A stretch of 64,000 nucleotides of DNA from Podarcis raffonei. Taxonomy: Eukaryota; Chordata; Lepidosauria; Squamata; Lacertidae. The stretch lies in the NCBI RefSeq assembly GCF_027172205.1, contig NC_070608.1, positions 44,410,001 to 44,474,000 of the forward strand. The letters run 5' to 3'. The stretch's first letter is position 1; the number at the start of each line of letters is the position of its first letter. Under the pieces are notes generated by a model, which worked only from the letters and a program-made list of their open reading frames with translations, was not told the origin of the DNA and did no database searches. The position numbers and the translations under genes are program-made. Shown one piece after another: positions 1 through 10,471 of the stretch.

Positions 1-3000
1 AAACAGTAGCAAACAGAAAGAAGAAACAAAGCCAGTAATTTCTAGACGACCTTGCTGATACAATTTCTAAGTTGGTTTCAGCATACAGCCAGCCTTATAA
101 TTAAGCACTAGCCTGCTGGTGGACCACATGCTGCTCATTACGGACTTCACTCTGGGTCACATGGACTTTACAGTGCAGTGGAGCGTCTACCCAATATTAT
201 ATTTTACCCTCTTTTTTGGCACTATTGCAGAATCCCATTTTTATTAATTGACAAGTTTAGCTGATTTTAAAATGCAAGACTAAAAAGATGCCCCCAATTA
301 ATCAGAATGATTTGTTTTAAATGTACTAATACTATCAGCATTATGGAAGAGGCATTATTCCCTAGTAGAAGGGGATGATTCTTCCGCGATAATGACTACT
401 GTAGCTCATGCTTGCATCTGAACAAAAATTTCTTCAAAAAATAGAGAGTGCATGTGTTAATTAGGTAATTGTCCTAGTCCTCACATAAGTCACTTCTAAT
501 GCCAAAGCACAGTAAGTAGATTTCATCCTATGCTATCCCTAGAGATGCATGTACAGGTTCTTACTTGTCTGCCACTCTTTTGGATTTTTTTTTTTTTTAG
601 ACACAGAGGGAGACTGCAGATGCATAAATTCATGCTGCCAATTTAAACTGTTGTAGAAAGCATGACAAAATCTGGAAACCATCAGCACAGTTGGGTTACG
701 TAATTGCATTTTGTCTAGAATAAAGGAAATCACTGTGGCGGACAGGCAAAGGTAGAGACAAGGACAAACAAGCTTTGCCTACATATGGCAATCCATTGAG
801 GCTGAGCATTCAAGGATGTCTCGCTCATGTGGGTTGCAATATCAGCTACAGTTTTTCAAAGCAGTGCAATCTTAGTAAGAAAAACAAAAAATATTATGGC
901 TATGTCCAACAGCGATGTGGGACTTTCTGGAAATTTTTGAATCAGAAGATGTTTCATCGCCCTAAATTGATGGTTTGATGTATCACGCTTAACTACATTA
1001 TTAAAAAAGAAGAAGAAAGGAGCTCAGTGTTAATTTAACATGCTGTATAAAAACCTCAACTATTTCTAGCAGCTCAAAATAGATGAATAGAAATATTTGA
1101 TTAAGAACATGTTATGTTTCAATAAAAATAATGAAAGAGAGCTTTGACTGTATTTAAATGCTTGTAAACACTATTCTATAGCAGCCGCTAATCCCTGGAA
1201 CTCCCTTCCATAGGAAAGCCATATGGTACATTGCTTGATTTTTTAGGAGGGCAGTTAATTTTTTTTCCTGTTTGGACCAGCTCTTGCAGCCCTCATTATT
1301 TGGGGTGCTGTGAATTTCTGTGCACATGGGATTTTGTTTCTTCTCCTTCCCTAATGCACCCCCGGAAAAAAAACTGCTCTGGAGGGTCACCCAAACCCTC
1401 TAGAGCTGATTTTGAGGGTGTCAATTGCATGTACATTGAGAAGTTCAATTGCTTGTACAGAAGTCTGAGTGAGCAGAAATGCAGCTTTTGATACAGCTCC
1501 AAAATATTTTAAGATGTTACAATTCACACACTTTAGACTTGAGGGGGAAAATTAAGGTGTCGAAAACTGTTAAATACTCATTTTAGCATGCTAGAATACT
1601 TGTATGCATAAGTAATTGTGTTTTCTTGGGAACAGTCATAAGAAATTATGACTTTGGTTGCACATTTTACTAGCATTATTATTCATTCTAGCTGCCTAGC
1701 TCAGCATGTATTTTTTTCATGCAGCCAATCCCATGAAATAATGAATTTCTAAAACTGAAAACATTATGTAGAAAAATATGGTAGCGATATTTTTTCCAGC
1801 AAATTCTCCCTATCACTGATGCCTTCAGTAATGCTCAGATGTTGTCAGTGAAGACACACTACAGGTTGCCTTGATGTAACAAGTCATCCTTAACACAGCT
1901 AGCAGCATGGACAAACAGCAACAATTAATACTTGGATAATATGGTAAGGTACATTTTTCAACTTGTTACTTGCTCTGGGCCTGCAGCCACTCTGTCAGTC
2001 AATGGCACTCATGGCAAGTAATGTTTGTTGTGGCAAAGTTTTTGTGTGACCAACAATAGCCCTGCCACCACTATGCAGGAGTTTTTTCTGCCACTAGTGT
2101 TAAAATGTACATGAAACAAATGAGGAGGAAATAAGCTGCAGCTGCTCTGGAGTCTACCAACCTGTGACCTTCCTTCAACAGATACATTGGCGCAGATTCA
2201 AAATTAGGGCAGGAAAATCAGTGCATTGCCATGTTTCCTCAAAAAGACAAGCAGCACCATGAGATATAGATAACTACCAACTCCAAGGTCACCCACACTC
2301 AGTTTGAACTGCAGGATCTCCTAGGATGATCACTCCCTTTCATGCATACCAAGGAAGCAATGAATAAGACTGAAACTTATCAAGTTGCTCCTGATTTCAT
2401 GACATATGTTGTTGGTGACAAGAAGAGCAATGTCTGAACAGGCCCCTGCAGTGGCACTCCTGCCAGGGGTGCTAATTAGATAACTATTTTCGTATTGTCA
2501 CATTTGCTACACAGAAATTCTGCCATACCAAAGTCTAACAGCTAATATTTAAGTTTGTTCCAACTCCTAATATTCTCTCATTTTAACACCTGCCACCTGC
2601 ACCTGTCAAGTAATGAAGAAGTCTGGGTAAATGAGAGTAATATCAATTTCTCAAAAAGGTAGAACTTTAATTAGAAAAATATGATACCAATTCAAAGCTG
2701 AAGCTAGCGTCAAATCACATTTTAATAGCACAAGATATCAAAACTTTGACATTAAAAGCTTGGGTGTCAAAACGTTTTGAAAAACTTTTGCAAGTATATT
2801 ACATCTTTGCAAGCAGGCAGGGAGAAGAGAAGGAAACTAAGCCTACCTCAGGCAGGCAAAAAAGTTCATGTCAGTTTATTATATGTGGCACAAGCATAAC
2901 TTAGATGAGCAATTTAGCAACAGTTCAGTGGAATCATTTCACGCAAATATGCAGTTGTGTGAGTGCACTGGGAACTTTTAAGTCACTGATCTGCGATTAG

Positions 3001-3605
3001 AAAGTGAAACTTTAAAGGGCTTACAATACTAACTTTCTCCCTTTACTTCTATGATAGTCTATGTCACACTTCTAGAACATAAAAAAGTTCACTTAATATT
3101 GAGTCACTGTTTCCATATAAAGACTTAATGCTGTGAACCATACAGTACAGATACTGTAGATGGGTTGCTGGAAACATTTTTTTAAGTCCTATCTGATTTT
3201 CCCAAGGAATCTGCATTGAATGCGGGGGGGGGGGAGGGAGGCAGAGATACAGGCTGGCATTTTGGTGCCAACAACATTCAGTGGGCAGGTGCTGCGAAAG
3301 ATCGGAAGGGGTGATGAAGGCTACTCCATCCCCACAATAAACACCATTTAACTTGCTTAGGAGTTGTCCTCCCCGCCCCCACCATAGCAGAAATTGAACC
3401 CGGGAAAGTCTGCATGAGAATCAGTTCTTTGCCACGAAGCAATCGGCCCAGCTCTCATGTTTAGAAGGCACATCCCACCACGATGCCCACAACTCGCCAC
3501 TAGTTCCCTGATGACTTGACCCGTTAGCTGAAAACAAAACAAAACTTGGCGGCGCCTGGCCTCATCCAAGAGGAGCGCTGCCAGGAAAGGGAGAAGGCAA
3601 CTCAC
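1..3605 (-). other. TAF4B: Part of TAF4B intron 1; no exon recognised
   Basis: This stretch lies downstream, on the minus strand, of the TAF4B exon 1 donor and so should be intron 1 (inference from the donor and from synteny). It is AT-rich, and I find no conserved exon and no clear repeat family in it. A short G homopolymer sits near 3223-3233. Open frames here are short and look random. Confidence 0.6.
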
Positions 3606-4002
3606 CCGGCGGGATCTGGAAGTTCGCAGGTAGCTGTATCGTCACCGTCTGCGGGGCTCTGGGGGCTCCGGGCTGAGGGGCCGGCAGCCTGGTCCCCGCG
3701 CCGGGCGTCTTGGGGAGCTGCTGAGCCGGAGGCGCCTCTTTGCCCGCCGCGGGAGCGGACGCCGCTCGAGGCTGCTGGGCGACGGGAGGAGGGACTCTGC
3801 TGAGGGGAACTTCGGCGTTCAAGGCGACCGCCGCGGCGGGCGGCGCCGTGCTGTGGGCGCGCAGCGCAGCCGGGGCCTCGCGGAGCCCCCCGGTCCCATT
3901 CAAGGCGGCGGCGGTGGTGGCGGGGCCGGCCGCCACGGCAGCGAGCTCAGGAGACCCGGAGGGCAGGACCCTCCCCGGCGCGGCTGCTCCCGGGGTCGTC
4001 AT
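3606..4002 (-). CDS. TAF4B: TAF4B coding exon 1 (TFIID subunit 4B), partial gene
   Basis: TAF4B is a cell-type-selective subunit of the general transcription factor TFIID, important in germ cells. The exon encodes 132 codons plus one base, beginning MTTPGAAAPG and rich in Ala and Pro. It ends in RLPAPQ followed by APQTVTIQLPANFQIPPG, which closely resembles the end of human TAF4B exon 1 as I recall it (RLPAPQ, then a TTIQFPANLQLPPG-like stretch). On the minus strand a GTGAGT donor occupies 3605-3600, splitting the last Gly codon after its first base. I chose the Met at 4002 because it aligns with the mammalian N-terminus; the frame stays open upstream to 4200 but without recognisable homology. 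The TAFH and histone-fold domains lie in later exons outside the window. TAF4 (4A) is an alternative, but adjacency to SS18 favours TAF4B. Confidence 0.85.
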
Positions 4003-4600
4003 GGAGGAGAGGGCGCGCGGCGGAAAGTGCGGGAGCCTTGCGGAGACTCCGAGCGAGTCCACAGCATAGCAGCCTCCGAGGGGGCCCGGGAGCCGGCGAA
4101 GCTTCTGCAGCTGACGATGCGGCAAAAGCAGCGGCAGCGGCGGCAGAGTCCCCAGCGAAACAAGCCGCCTCAGAGGCTGCACCGCTCGCGGACCAAGCAA
4201 GAGTTAGGGGCACGGCTGCAGAAAACACATGGTCACGCAGCCGCTGCCGGCTTCTCCTCCTCAGAGGCGCGCACGTGTAGCGCCAGGCACTTCTCGCCTG
4301 GAGCAGAAGGCTCCAGCCAGGACAGCGGCGCACGCGAGCCGGCAACGCCCTACGAAGCCCTGCGCCGCCTCCAAGACCCGCCCCGAGGAACAGCCCCCAA
4401 GCGGCTCCGCTCTCCGTTAGCCATGTTTATATAGCCACGCGGGGCTCCCCGGCGCACGCGCCCTGGCTCTCCTGGCGGCTCATTGGCTACACCGGGCAAC
4501 CTCGGCTGGGCGGCGTCGCGCGGCGTCACGCAGAGAGCACGGGCCCACCGCGCCGCTGAAGAACGCCGGAGGCGGAAAGTTATTGGGGAAATCGAATGCA
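4003..4600 (-). promoter_or_regulatory. TAF4B: TAF4B 5' UTR and CpG-island promoter
   Basis: The region 3540-4600 is strongly GC- and CpG-rich, unlike its surroundings. On the minus strand it carries a TATA-like TATATAAA at 4433-4426, an inverted CCAAT box at 4486-4482 and a CRE-like TGACG half-site at 4528-4524. If the TATA box is used, transcription should start near 4400, giving a 5' UTR of about 400 bases. The motifs are read directly; their use is inference. Confidence 0.55.
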
Positions 4601-5544
4601 CTTGTTGGTTTTCTCTCTCTTACACCCAAACACCCTCACTCACCGAAGGCGCACGTTGCATTCGAGGAAGTAAGTGGAGTTGGTAATGCCAACAGAATGC
4701 CTATAATTTAGGGATTTGTACTTTTAAAATGAAGAACATAGGTTTGCTTTGGGGTGGTGTTTTCTTTTAATTGATATTACTTGGGGAGTCAGCGGAGTGC
4801 ACATCCACAGGCACCCCTGCAGCCTTGTAAATAAGCACCCCAAAAGTTACTAGCATGCAAAGAAGAAGAAGCTTTTTACTAGTAACGGAGGAGTGAATAA
4901 CACAGCAGCTTGCTGTTTTTCCGTACAGAGTCCAGAGGAAGGAAATGGAGCTCTAACCTTCCACCACCCACCTGCTCACTTCCCTGCATAAAATTTCCTG
5001 CACTGAGCTGCATGCATTTCCTTGTTACTTCCGGCTTCCAGGCTAGTGGCTAAATACAAGTCTACTGTATTAGGGCTACTCTTAACATAGTAGTTAGTGG
5101 TTTTCAATCTTTGCCATGAGGCTTACAAAATAAGCAGGGTGAGGACAGGCAGCCTGTTCTGCTTTGTTGCAGACATTTATAGATTAATGAAATGATCTTA
5201 AATGTGCTCATTTTGCTTTTTTAAAAACATAAGCATGGATGTGGTCTTGAGAGAGCAAAAAGACTGTCAGGCAGTGCAATTTTATGCTGCCACTCTTATT
5301 AGCTGCTGCAACAACTGAAGTGGCACATTATATCACTGCAAGTGGAGCAGAGCTGTGCATTTGCAGAGACTGCTTGACCACCTACTACTGAACTCTCTTG
5401 TGATGCCTGTGTTAATAATCACACTGATGTGTGTGTGTTTTTCCTGGATTTTTACTTATTTATTTTGGTCAATAGCCATTCTTGTTGCTCCTCAACAAAC
5501 TGCTGCTGGACCACTGAATATATTTTCAACTGCAACTTTTTACA
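4601..5544. other. Intergenic, nothing recognised
   Basis: AT-rich sequence between the TAF4B promoter and the first SINE. A hydrophobic open frame at 5355-5606 runs into the SINE and is not considered a gene. Confidence 0.5.
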
Positions 5545-5563
5545 CTTACCTAGGAGGAAGTCT

Positions 5564-5921
5564 AAGGGACGCGGGTGGCGCTGTGGGTAAAAGCCTCAGT
5601 GCCTAGGACTTGCCGATCGAAAGGTCGGCGGTTCGAATCCCCGCGGCGGGGTGCGCTCCCGTTGCTCGGTCCCAGCGCCTGCCAACCTAGCAGTTCGAAA
5701 GCACCACCGGGTGCAAGTAGATAAATAGGGACCGCTTACTGGCGGGAAGGTAAACGGCGTTTCCATGCGCTGCGCTGGCTCGCCAGATGCAGCTTTGTCA
5801 CGCTGGCCACGTGACCCGGAAGTGTCTCCGGACAGCGCTGGCCCCCGGCCTCTTAAGTGAGATGGGCGCACAACCCTAGAGTCGGACACGACTGGCCCGT
5901 ACGGGCAGGGGTACCTTTACC
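5564..5921 (+). mobile_element. Sauria-type SINE (tRNA-derived, BovB-like tail)
   Basis: A tRNA-derived head (GGGTGGCGCTGTGGGT, then a B-box-like GGTTCGAATCC) is followed by the shared body and a TACCTTTACC tail. This is the architecture of Sauria SINEs, which are mobilised by BovB LINEs in squamates. A perfect 19 bp target duplication flanks it (5545-5563 and 5922-5940, starting CTTACCTAGG), so this insertion is young. Confidence 0.92.
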
Positions 5922-5934
5922 CTTACCTAGGAGG

Positions 5935-6701
5935 AAGTCTTAGTTATCTCAGTGGGACTTACTTCCCCACAAATTATGCCCAAAGTAGCTTACAGCATTT
6001 CACATTTCAAAATAAATCTTAGAAACATTTAGAAATAACGTTAATTTAGCAAATAAATACAAAAAATAAATCCATACAATGCTTCTTCTTCTTTGGCAAT
6101 CACTCTTAGCCGAGTAAACAATACAAATGTGGTAACCTAGTTTAGCAGCTTCAAATTAAACAGAAGAGAGAATAATCCCTAATTCAGAAATAAGAAAGTA
6201 GATCACATGTTGCAGACAATGCATTTGTATCCAATAGTGTGGGTCTGAGACTTCATCTTTAAACATCCAGAATCTCCACCCCATCTCTCACCTGGCTTTC
6301 ACCCAGAAGGGCCTTATGCTCACCATTATTATGGGCTCTCGCCCACAGTAAAGCAACCAATAACTTTCCCTCCACACTCCCCCATCAATAAAGGTATGTT
6401 CTTCCAGTCTGGAAATCATAAACAAAGTTTCAGTGTTGTGATGACCCCCAAAGTAGTGGACCTTTTAGCCTTCCTCAAGGACAAGTTTTACAAAGAAAAA
6501 TAAGCAGTTTCAACATTATCAGTTGAAACTACAATTAAGCATTTTAGAACATTGCCAATTCTGTGTCTGTGGTTCATGCTGTTCATCATCTTATGCAGAC
6601 CCAGTGTGTTAGTAATTTAATCCTTAAATGTTTCCTATTACTGTAATCGGTTAACACAATCTAGCATTTTTCTGCTTATCTGCAGCTGCCAATTCCTAAT
6701 C
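5935..6701. other. Intergenic, old repeat remnants
   Basis: The start (5940-5985) resembles the squamate fold-back repeat containing CAGTGGGACTTACTTC. The rest is AT-rich with no recognised gene. Confidence 0.35.
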
Positions 6702-6826
6702 AACAAGTAGAAATAGCGGCGTGGGCCTGAGAGTGGGAACAGTTCCTGTGTGGGAGCTGCTGCTGCTTTTAGTCACTGGCCTTCCAAGCCCTCGGTTCTT
6801 AGTGCTCTCGCGGAAACCTCGCCAAG

Positions 6827-7372
6827 ATGTTCAAAAAATTTGATGAAAAGGAGAATGTGTCCAACTGCATCCAGCTAAAAACGTCTGTTATTAAAGGCAT
6901 TAAGAACCAGCTGATAGACCAGTTTCCTGGGATCGAACCATGGCTAAACCAAATTATGCCAAAGAAAGACCCTGTGAAGATAGTACGTTGTCATGAACAT
7001 ATAGAAATCCTCACAGTAAATGGAGAATTGTTGTTCTTCAGGCAAAGGGAAGGACCATTTTATCCCACGCTCAGATTACTTCATAAATATCCATTCATTC
7101 TACCACATCAACAAGTCGATAAAGGAGCCATTAAATTTGTACTTAGTGGAGCAAATATCATGTGCCCTGGTCTGACGTCTCCAGGAGCTAAACTTTATCC
7201 TGCTGCTGCTGATACAATCGTGGCAATAATGGCCGAAGGAAAGCAACATGCCCTGTGTGTTGGAGTCATGAAGATGTCGGCAGAGGATATTGAGAAGGTC
7301 AACAAAGGAATTGGCATTGAGAATATCCACTATTTAAATGATGGTCTCTGGCATATGAAGACGTATAAGTGA
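6827..7372 (+). CDS. MCTS1-like retrogene, intact 181-aa PUA-domain protein
   Basis: MCTS1 (MCT-1) pairs with DENR on the 40S ribosomal subunit in the cytoplasm and promotes tRNA and mRNA release after termination and reinitiation after short upstream ORFs. The frame is exactly the family length, 181 codons, from [13 protein letters not shown] to GLWHMKTYK. An N-terminal DUF1947-type domain covers about residues 1-90 and a C-terminal PUA domain about 92-171. Compared with human MCTS1 from memory, only two residues appear changed (E31D and V128A). The frame has no stop or frameshift. The ATG sits in a good context (GCCAAGATGT). The parental gene is multi-exon, whereas this copy has no introns and lies between TAF4B and SS18, so it is a retrocopy. 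Whether it has a promoter of its own is not visible; the nearest CpG island is TAF4B's, about 2.2 kb away. It resembles the mammalian retrogene MCTS2 in origin but is not in that locus. Confidence 0.95.
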   Translation: MFKKFDEKENVSNCIQLKTSVIKGIKNQLIDQFPGIEPWLNQIMPKKDPVKIVRCHEHIEILTVNGELLFFRQREGPFYPTLRLLHKYPFILPHQQVDKGAIKFVLSGANIMCPGLTSPGAKLYPAAADTIVAIMAEGKQHALCVGVMKMSAEDIEKVNKGIGIENIHYLNDGLWHMKTYK

Positions 7373-7465
7373 AGCAGCAGGAAGAATCCATTGCCTTTCA
7401 GCTGGGCCTGTTTTTAATTCTTCTTTTAAAATGTGTGGCTAAATGTAAACTTTGTGGTGATGCTA

Positions 7466-7471
7466 AATAAA
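7466..7471 (+). terminator. Polyadenylation signal AATAAA of the MCTS1 retrocopy
   Basis: AATAAA lies about 95 bases after the stop codon, and the A run of the retrocopy begins about 18 bases further on. That is consistent with the cleavage site of the parental mRNA. Confidence 0.75.
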
Positions 7472-7508
7472 TCAAATGAATGCTGGGGGAAAAACAAGTA
7501 GAAATGGC

Positions 7509-8229
7509 ATGTAAATAAAAGTTTGTTTCGTCAAACTACTTTAGTAATTCTTCAAAAGAATTGCTGTTATTGTGTTCAGATGATATGCTGTTTAACTTAT
7601 ATTCTCCTGCTGAATTGAAATTCAGTATATTGTTTTCCATCTGTCTGAAGTGCTCAAGACTGGTGAATTCCCTTTCAACAATATGAGTCCCTTGGTCTGA
7701 GCTACTCAGGAAAAGCAATTACAATATAATTGTAGGTGTTTTTCCCCCCTCTTCACTTGTGCAGTGCACCTAAATTCTTTTTAATGAGAAAAAAACAAGA
7801 CATGCAAGTTTTATGCAGCTTTGGGACATCATGAACATGTCACAGTTACTATTCAATTATTGAAAATGGAATTGGAATCAAGCACCAAATATTGAGAAGT
7901 GTAAGTAAACCGTACCATGATCATTTTTTTAGGTTTGTGTAAGAAGCTTGGGTTTTACATGTTGCTTTGTCCAACAGAAATATAAAGGTGATAAGAAATA
8001 GGGACTCTTTTAAAACATAAGCAATAAGCCAACCTGTAAGTGAATTGACAAATCCAATTTAGTTGCTTTTGCTGTATGAATTTTTTATAAGCCTATCCAT
8101 GCTCCTTAGAGAGTTTGAAAAATTATGACATCCATTTAATGGTGATTCCTAGGGAATATTCATGCAACTATTTTTTTGAAGATACACAGGCTTCATCTGG
8201 TCTTCGAGCCAGTGGTCTTCGAGCCCCCC
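7509..8229. other. Intergenic, nothing recognised
   Basis: AT-rich sequence with no conserved gene. A short tandem duplication containing GGTCTTCGAGCC occurs near 8199-8225. Confidence 0.4.
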
Positions 8230-8334
8230 CAAATCTACAGCTCCTCCATCCCACACTTTAAACTGCCTTTAAAGACAGTTCAGAAGCTTTTGCTGGTACA
8301 GAATGCAACAGCCCAGGTATTGGCAAGAGCCAAA
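8230..8334 (+). mobile_element. L2-type LINE ORF2 fragment
   Basis: The plus strand encodes LPLKTVQKLLLVQNATAQVL. This matches the conserved LQLVQNAAARLL segment after the reverse transcriptase domain of L2-type non-LTR elements. It is old and interrupted. Confidence 0.65.
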
Positions 8335-8470
8335 TTCGGCATGGGGAACCTGTGGCTCTCCAGATGTTTCTGGAGTGCAGCTCTTGTCTTCCGGGGTCCA
8401 TTGGCAATGGTGTCAGGGGCCAAGGAGAGTTGGAGTCCAACAACATCTGAAGTGCCACAGGTTCCACATT
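8335..8470. repeat. Fold-back hAT-like MITE
   Basis: The ends are inverted copies: GGGGAACCTGTGGCTCTCCAG at the left and its approximate complement, ending CCACAGGTTCCACA, at the right. The family is the GGGGAACCTGTGGCCCTCCAG palindrome common in squamates, which is assigned to hAT-like elements from copies elsewhere in this window with 8 bp duplications. Confidence 0.6.
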
Positions 8471-8479
8471 CTTGGGCTA

Positions 8480-8553
8480 AATGGTGCCTGCACTGATAAC
8501 CTCAAGGCTTGATTACCATAATGTACTTTATGTGGGGCTACCCATGTATTTCA
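8480..8553 (+). mobile_element. L2-type LINE ORF2 fragment (left of SINE insertion)
   Basis: The plus strand reads ITSRLDYHNVLYVGLP, close to the L2 motif SRLDYCNALYxGLP. The fragment is split by the SINE at 8554-8914 and resumes at 8931. Confidence 0.7.
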
Positions 8554-8914
8554 GAGGGACACGGGTGGCGCTGTGGGTTAAACCACAGAGCCTAGGACTT
8601 GCCAATCAGAAGGTTGGCGGTTTGAATCCCCGCGACGGGGTGAGCTCCCGTTGCTCGGTCCCTGCTCCTGCCAACCTAGCAGTTCGAAAGCACGTCAAAG
8701 TGCAAGTAGATAAATAGGTACCGCTCCTGCGGGAAAGTAAACAGCATTTCTGTGCACTGCTCTGGTTCTCCAGGAGCAGCTTAGTCATGCTGGCCACATG
8801 ACCCAGAAGCTGTACGCCGGCTCCCTCGGCCAATAAAGCGAGATGAGCGCCACAACCCCAGAGTCGGTCACAACTGGACCTAATTGTCAGGGGTCCCTTT
8901 ACCTTTACCTTTTC
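8554..8914 (+). mobile_element. Sauria-type SINE
   Basis: Same family as the copy at 5564, but of the subtype ending AGTCGGTCACAACTGGACC then CCTTTACCTTTACC. It is inserted in an L2 fragment, with a 16 bp duplication differing at two positions (CTACCCATGTATTTCA at 8538-8553, CTACCTGTGTATTTCA at 8915-8930). It is older than the 5564 copy. Confidence 0.9.
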
Positions 8915-8930
8915 CTACCTGTGTATTTCA

Positions 8931-9020
8931 ACCAGAAGCTTTAACTAGAGCGGAATGCAGCAGCCAGACTGCTCAAAGGAGCAGATTACTGGCAACAAGT
9001 TACCCCATTGTATTATTGCT
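8931..9020 (+). mobile_element. L2-type LINE ORF2 fragment (right of SINE insertion)
   Basis: This continues the 8480 fragment: codons resembling KLxxxAECSSQTAQR correspond to the QNAAARLL region of L2. Confidence 0.5.
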
Positions 9021-9207
9021 CTGTAGTAAAGTTCTCCAAGACAACTGCCTTGCAACAGTCCGTTTCCCCCCCACACACACACTTCTTCAGTACTGGACTG
9101 AAATAATTTCTGTTTGTTTCCTCTAAATCACCAGGCCCAGACAAAATGAATGTGATCACATATCTCAATTGTCCAAAGTTTATAAAACTCAGGGCGCTGG
9201 TGTGCAA

Positions 9208-9343
9208 CAGCCTTTGCCAACCTCATGCCCTCCAGTAATTTTAGAAAATTTGTATCAGTCTTATTCTTTATAGCCATGTTGGCTGAGGTTGATGGCAGCT
9301 GTAAGCTGTAAGCATCATGAGGGCAGCAGATTGAGGAAGGCTG
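9208..9343. repeat. Fold-back hAT-like MITE with 8 bp duplication
   Basis: Left end CAGCCTTTGCCAACCTCATG and right end ATTGAGGAAGGCTG are inverted relatives. Flanking 8-mers GTGTGCAA (9200-9207) and TTGTGCAC (9344-9351) match at 6 of 8 positions, the duplication length of hAT transposons. Confidence 0.65.
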
Positions 9344-9509
9344 TTGTGCACCAAGCAAAAATTATTAAATGAAACTTCTCATCTTTCCTCACCTTACCGC
9401 CGTTAAGTTAGTATGCTTGTTCAGAGGATAGTAATACATTCTGAGGAAGTATATTTAATAAAATGGCCAGTTGTCTCTTTTATTAGGATCTTTTGATCCT
9501 AAGAGCTCT

Positions 9510-9665
9510 CAGGGTGCAATCCTAGACACACACATCTTGGATTAAGGCCTGTTGAACTCAGCGAAGCTTCCTTCTGAGTAGATCCATGTAGGATTGTAGT
9601 GCACTTTACCTTGAGCTCAGTGGGAGTTACTTCCAAGTAAACGTGATTAGGATCAGACTGCACAT
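9510..9665. repeat. Fold-back repeat, GCAATCCTA family
   Basis: It contains GTGCAATCCTAGACACACAC at the left, CTCAGTGGGAGTTACTTCC near the right, and inverted GGATTGTAGTGCAC inside. This interspersed squamate family is non-coding; its class is uncertain. Confidence 0.5.
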
Positions 9666-9669
9666 TACG

Positions 9670-10470
9670 TAGATCTATGGCCAGACTTGTCTCAGTTCAG
9701 AAGAACCAAAATTATTGACTGCATGAAGAAAAACAAGCAAATTGACACAGAAGCTGTTGCTACTCACAGCTTGTATTAACAAAATAGTTTACATGCTTCA
9801 AGTGAGGAAACTGCTCCCCTCCCCTAAAAATTCTGTGTATGTGCCATATTTTTCCATTTAATTTTCTTATGCCTTGAGTATATCTTTCCCACTGTGGCAG
9901 ATGCACAGAAGCAATCATGAGAGCTGCAGTATGTTTTCCCTGAAATATTAATTGTAAAAACTATTCTTCAGAATTGTATGTTAACAAAACTGATTGTCAC
10001 ACTGTGGAAATTAGGATGGTAATTTCCCCCTAAATAATACACAAAATTATGTTTTCATATGCTTTCCCAGAACCCTTTCATACCCATAATGTTCTCAATA
10101 TGGGGCTTCTTACAGTATATTATAAATTTGCATCAATTACTATAGCTCACAGCATTGTCAGTCTAGAGACAGAGACAACAGAAGTCACATAACGTTGTAC
10201 CACCAGATGCTAGGGGACACCTTGTGCACTTCATGAATTTTCAATTGAAAGGCACAGTTGCCAGTTAGAATAATTTATATCAATTCTATACAGGTGTAGT
10301 TTGTTTAGCTCCTATTTAGCCAATCACTCATAACCATAATAGCTGGTTTTGTTGCACCAAAGCAAATGCTAGGGTTTCCTGTTGTTGCTTGCCACACTGT
10401 GAAACCTAATATACAACTGATACATGATTTTATGATTTGAGGTGGAGAAAGCAAGTAAATTTTATAGGGG
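9670..10470. other. Intergenic, nothing recognised
   Basis: AT-rich sequence with no conserved coding segment and no clear repeat ends. Confidence 0.4.
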
Positions 10471-10471
10471 T

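Larger units (their letters stand above)
6702..7508 (+). mobile_element. MCTS1 processed retrocopy with target-site duplication
   Basis: This is an mRNA copy inserted by LINE machinery. It has no introns, about 108 bases of 5' UTR, the full coding frame, a 3' UTR with AATAAA at 7466-7471 and a short A run. It is flanked by a 16 bp direct repeat, AACAAGTAGAAATAGC at 6702-6717 and AACAAGTAGAAATGGC at 7493-7508, with one mismatch. The A run merges with the 3' repeat copy, as is usual for target-primed integration. The near-complete 5' UTR means the copy is close to full length. Confidence 0.93.

Noticed and set aside
4003-4200. In-frame upstream extension of TAF4B exon 1 (Met at 4200, 66 more residues)
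   Set aside because: The extra residues show no similarity to the TAF4B N-terminus I know and look like GC-rich 5' UTR that happens to stay open; the Met at 4002 aligns with the family start.
3853-4434. 193-codon plus-strand open frame across the TAF4B CpG island
   Set aside because: It lies antisense to a recognised exon and promoter; long open frames are expected by chance in stop-poor GC-rich DNA.
5355-5606. Hydrophobic 83-residue plus-strand frame resembling a membrane peptide
   Set aside because: It runs into a young SINE and has no homology; T-rich DNA gives hydrophobic frames by chance.
6085-6120. CTTCTTCTTCTTTGGCAATC, considered as a SINE tail or gene end
   Set aside because: Too short and isolated to assign; resembles a repeat scrap only by recollection.
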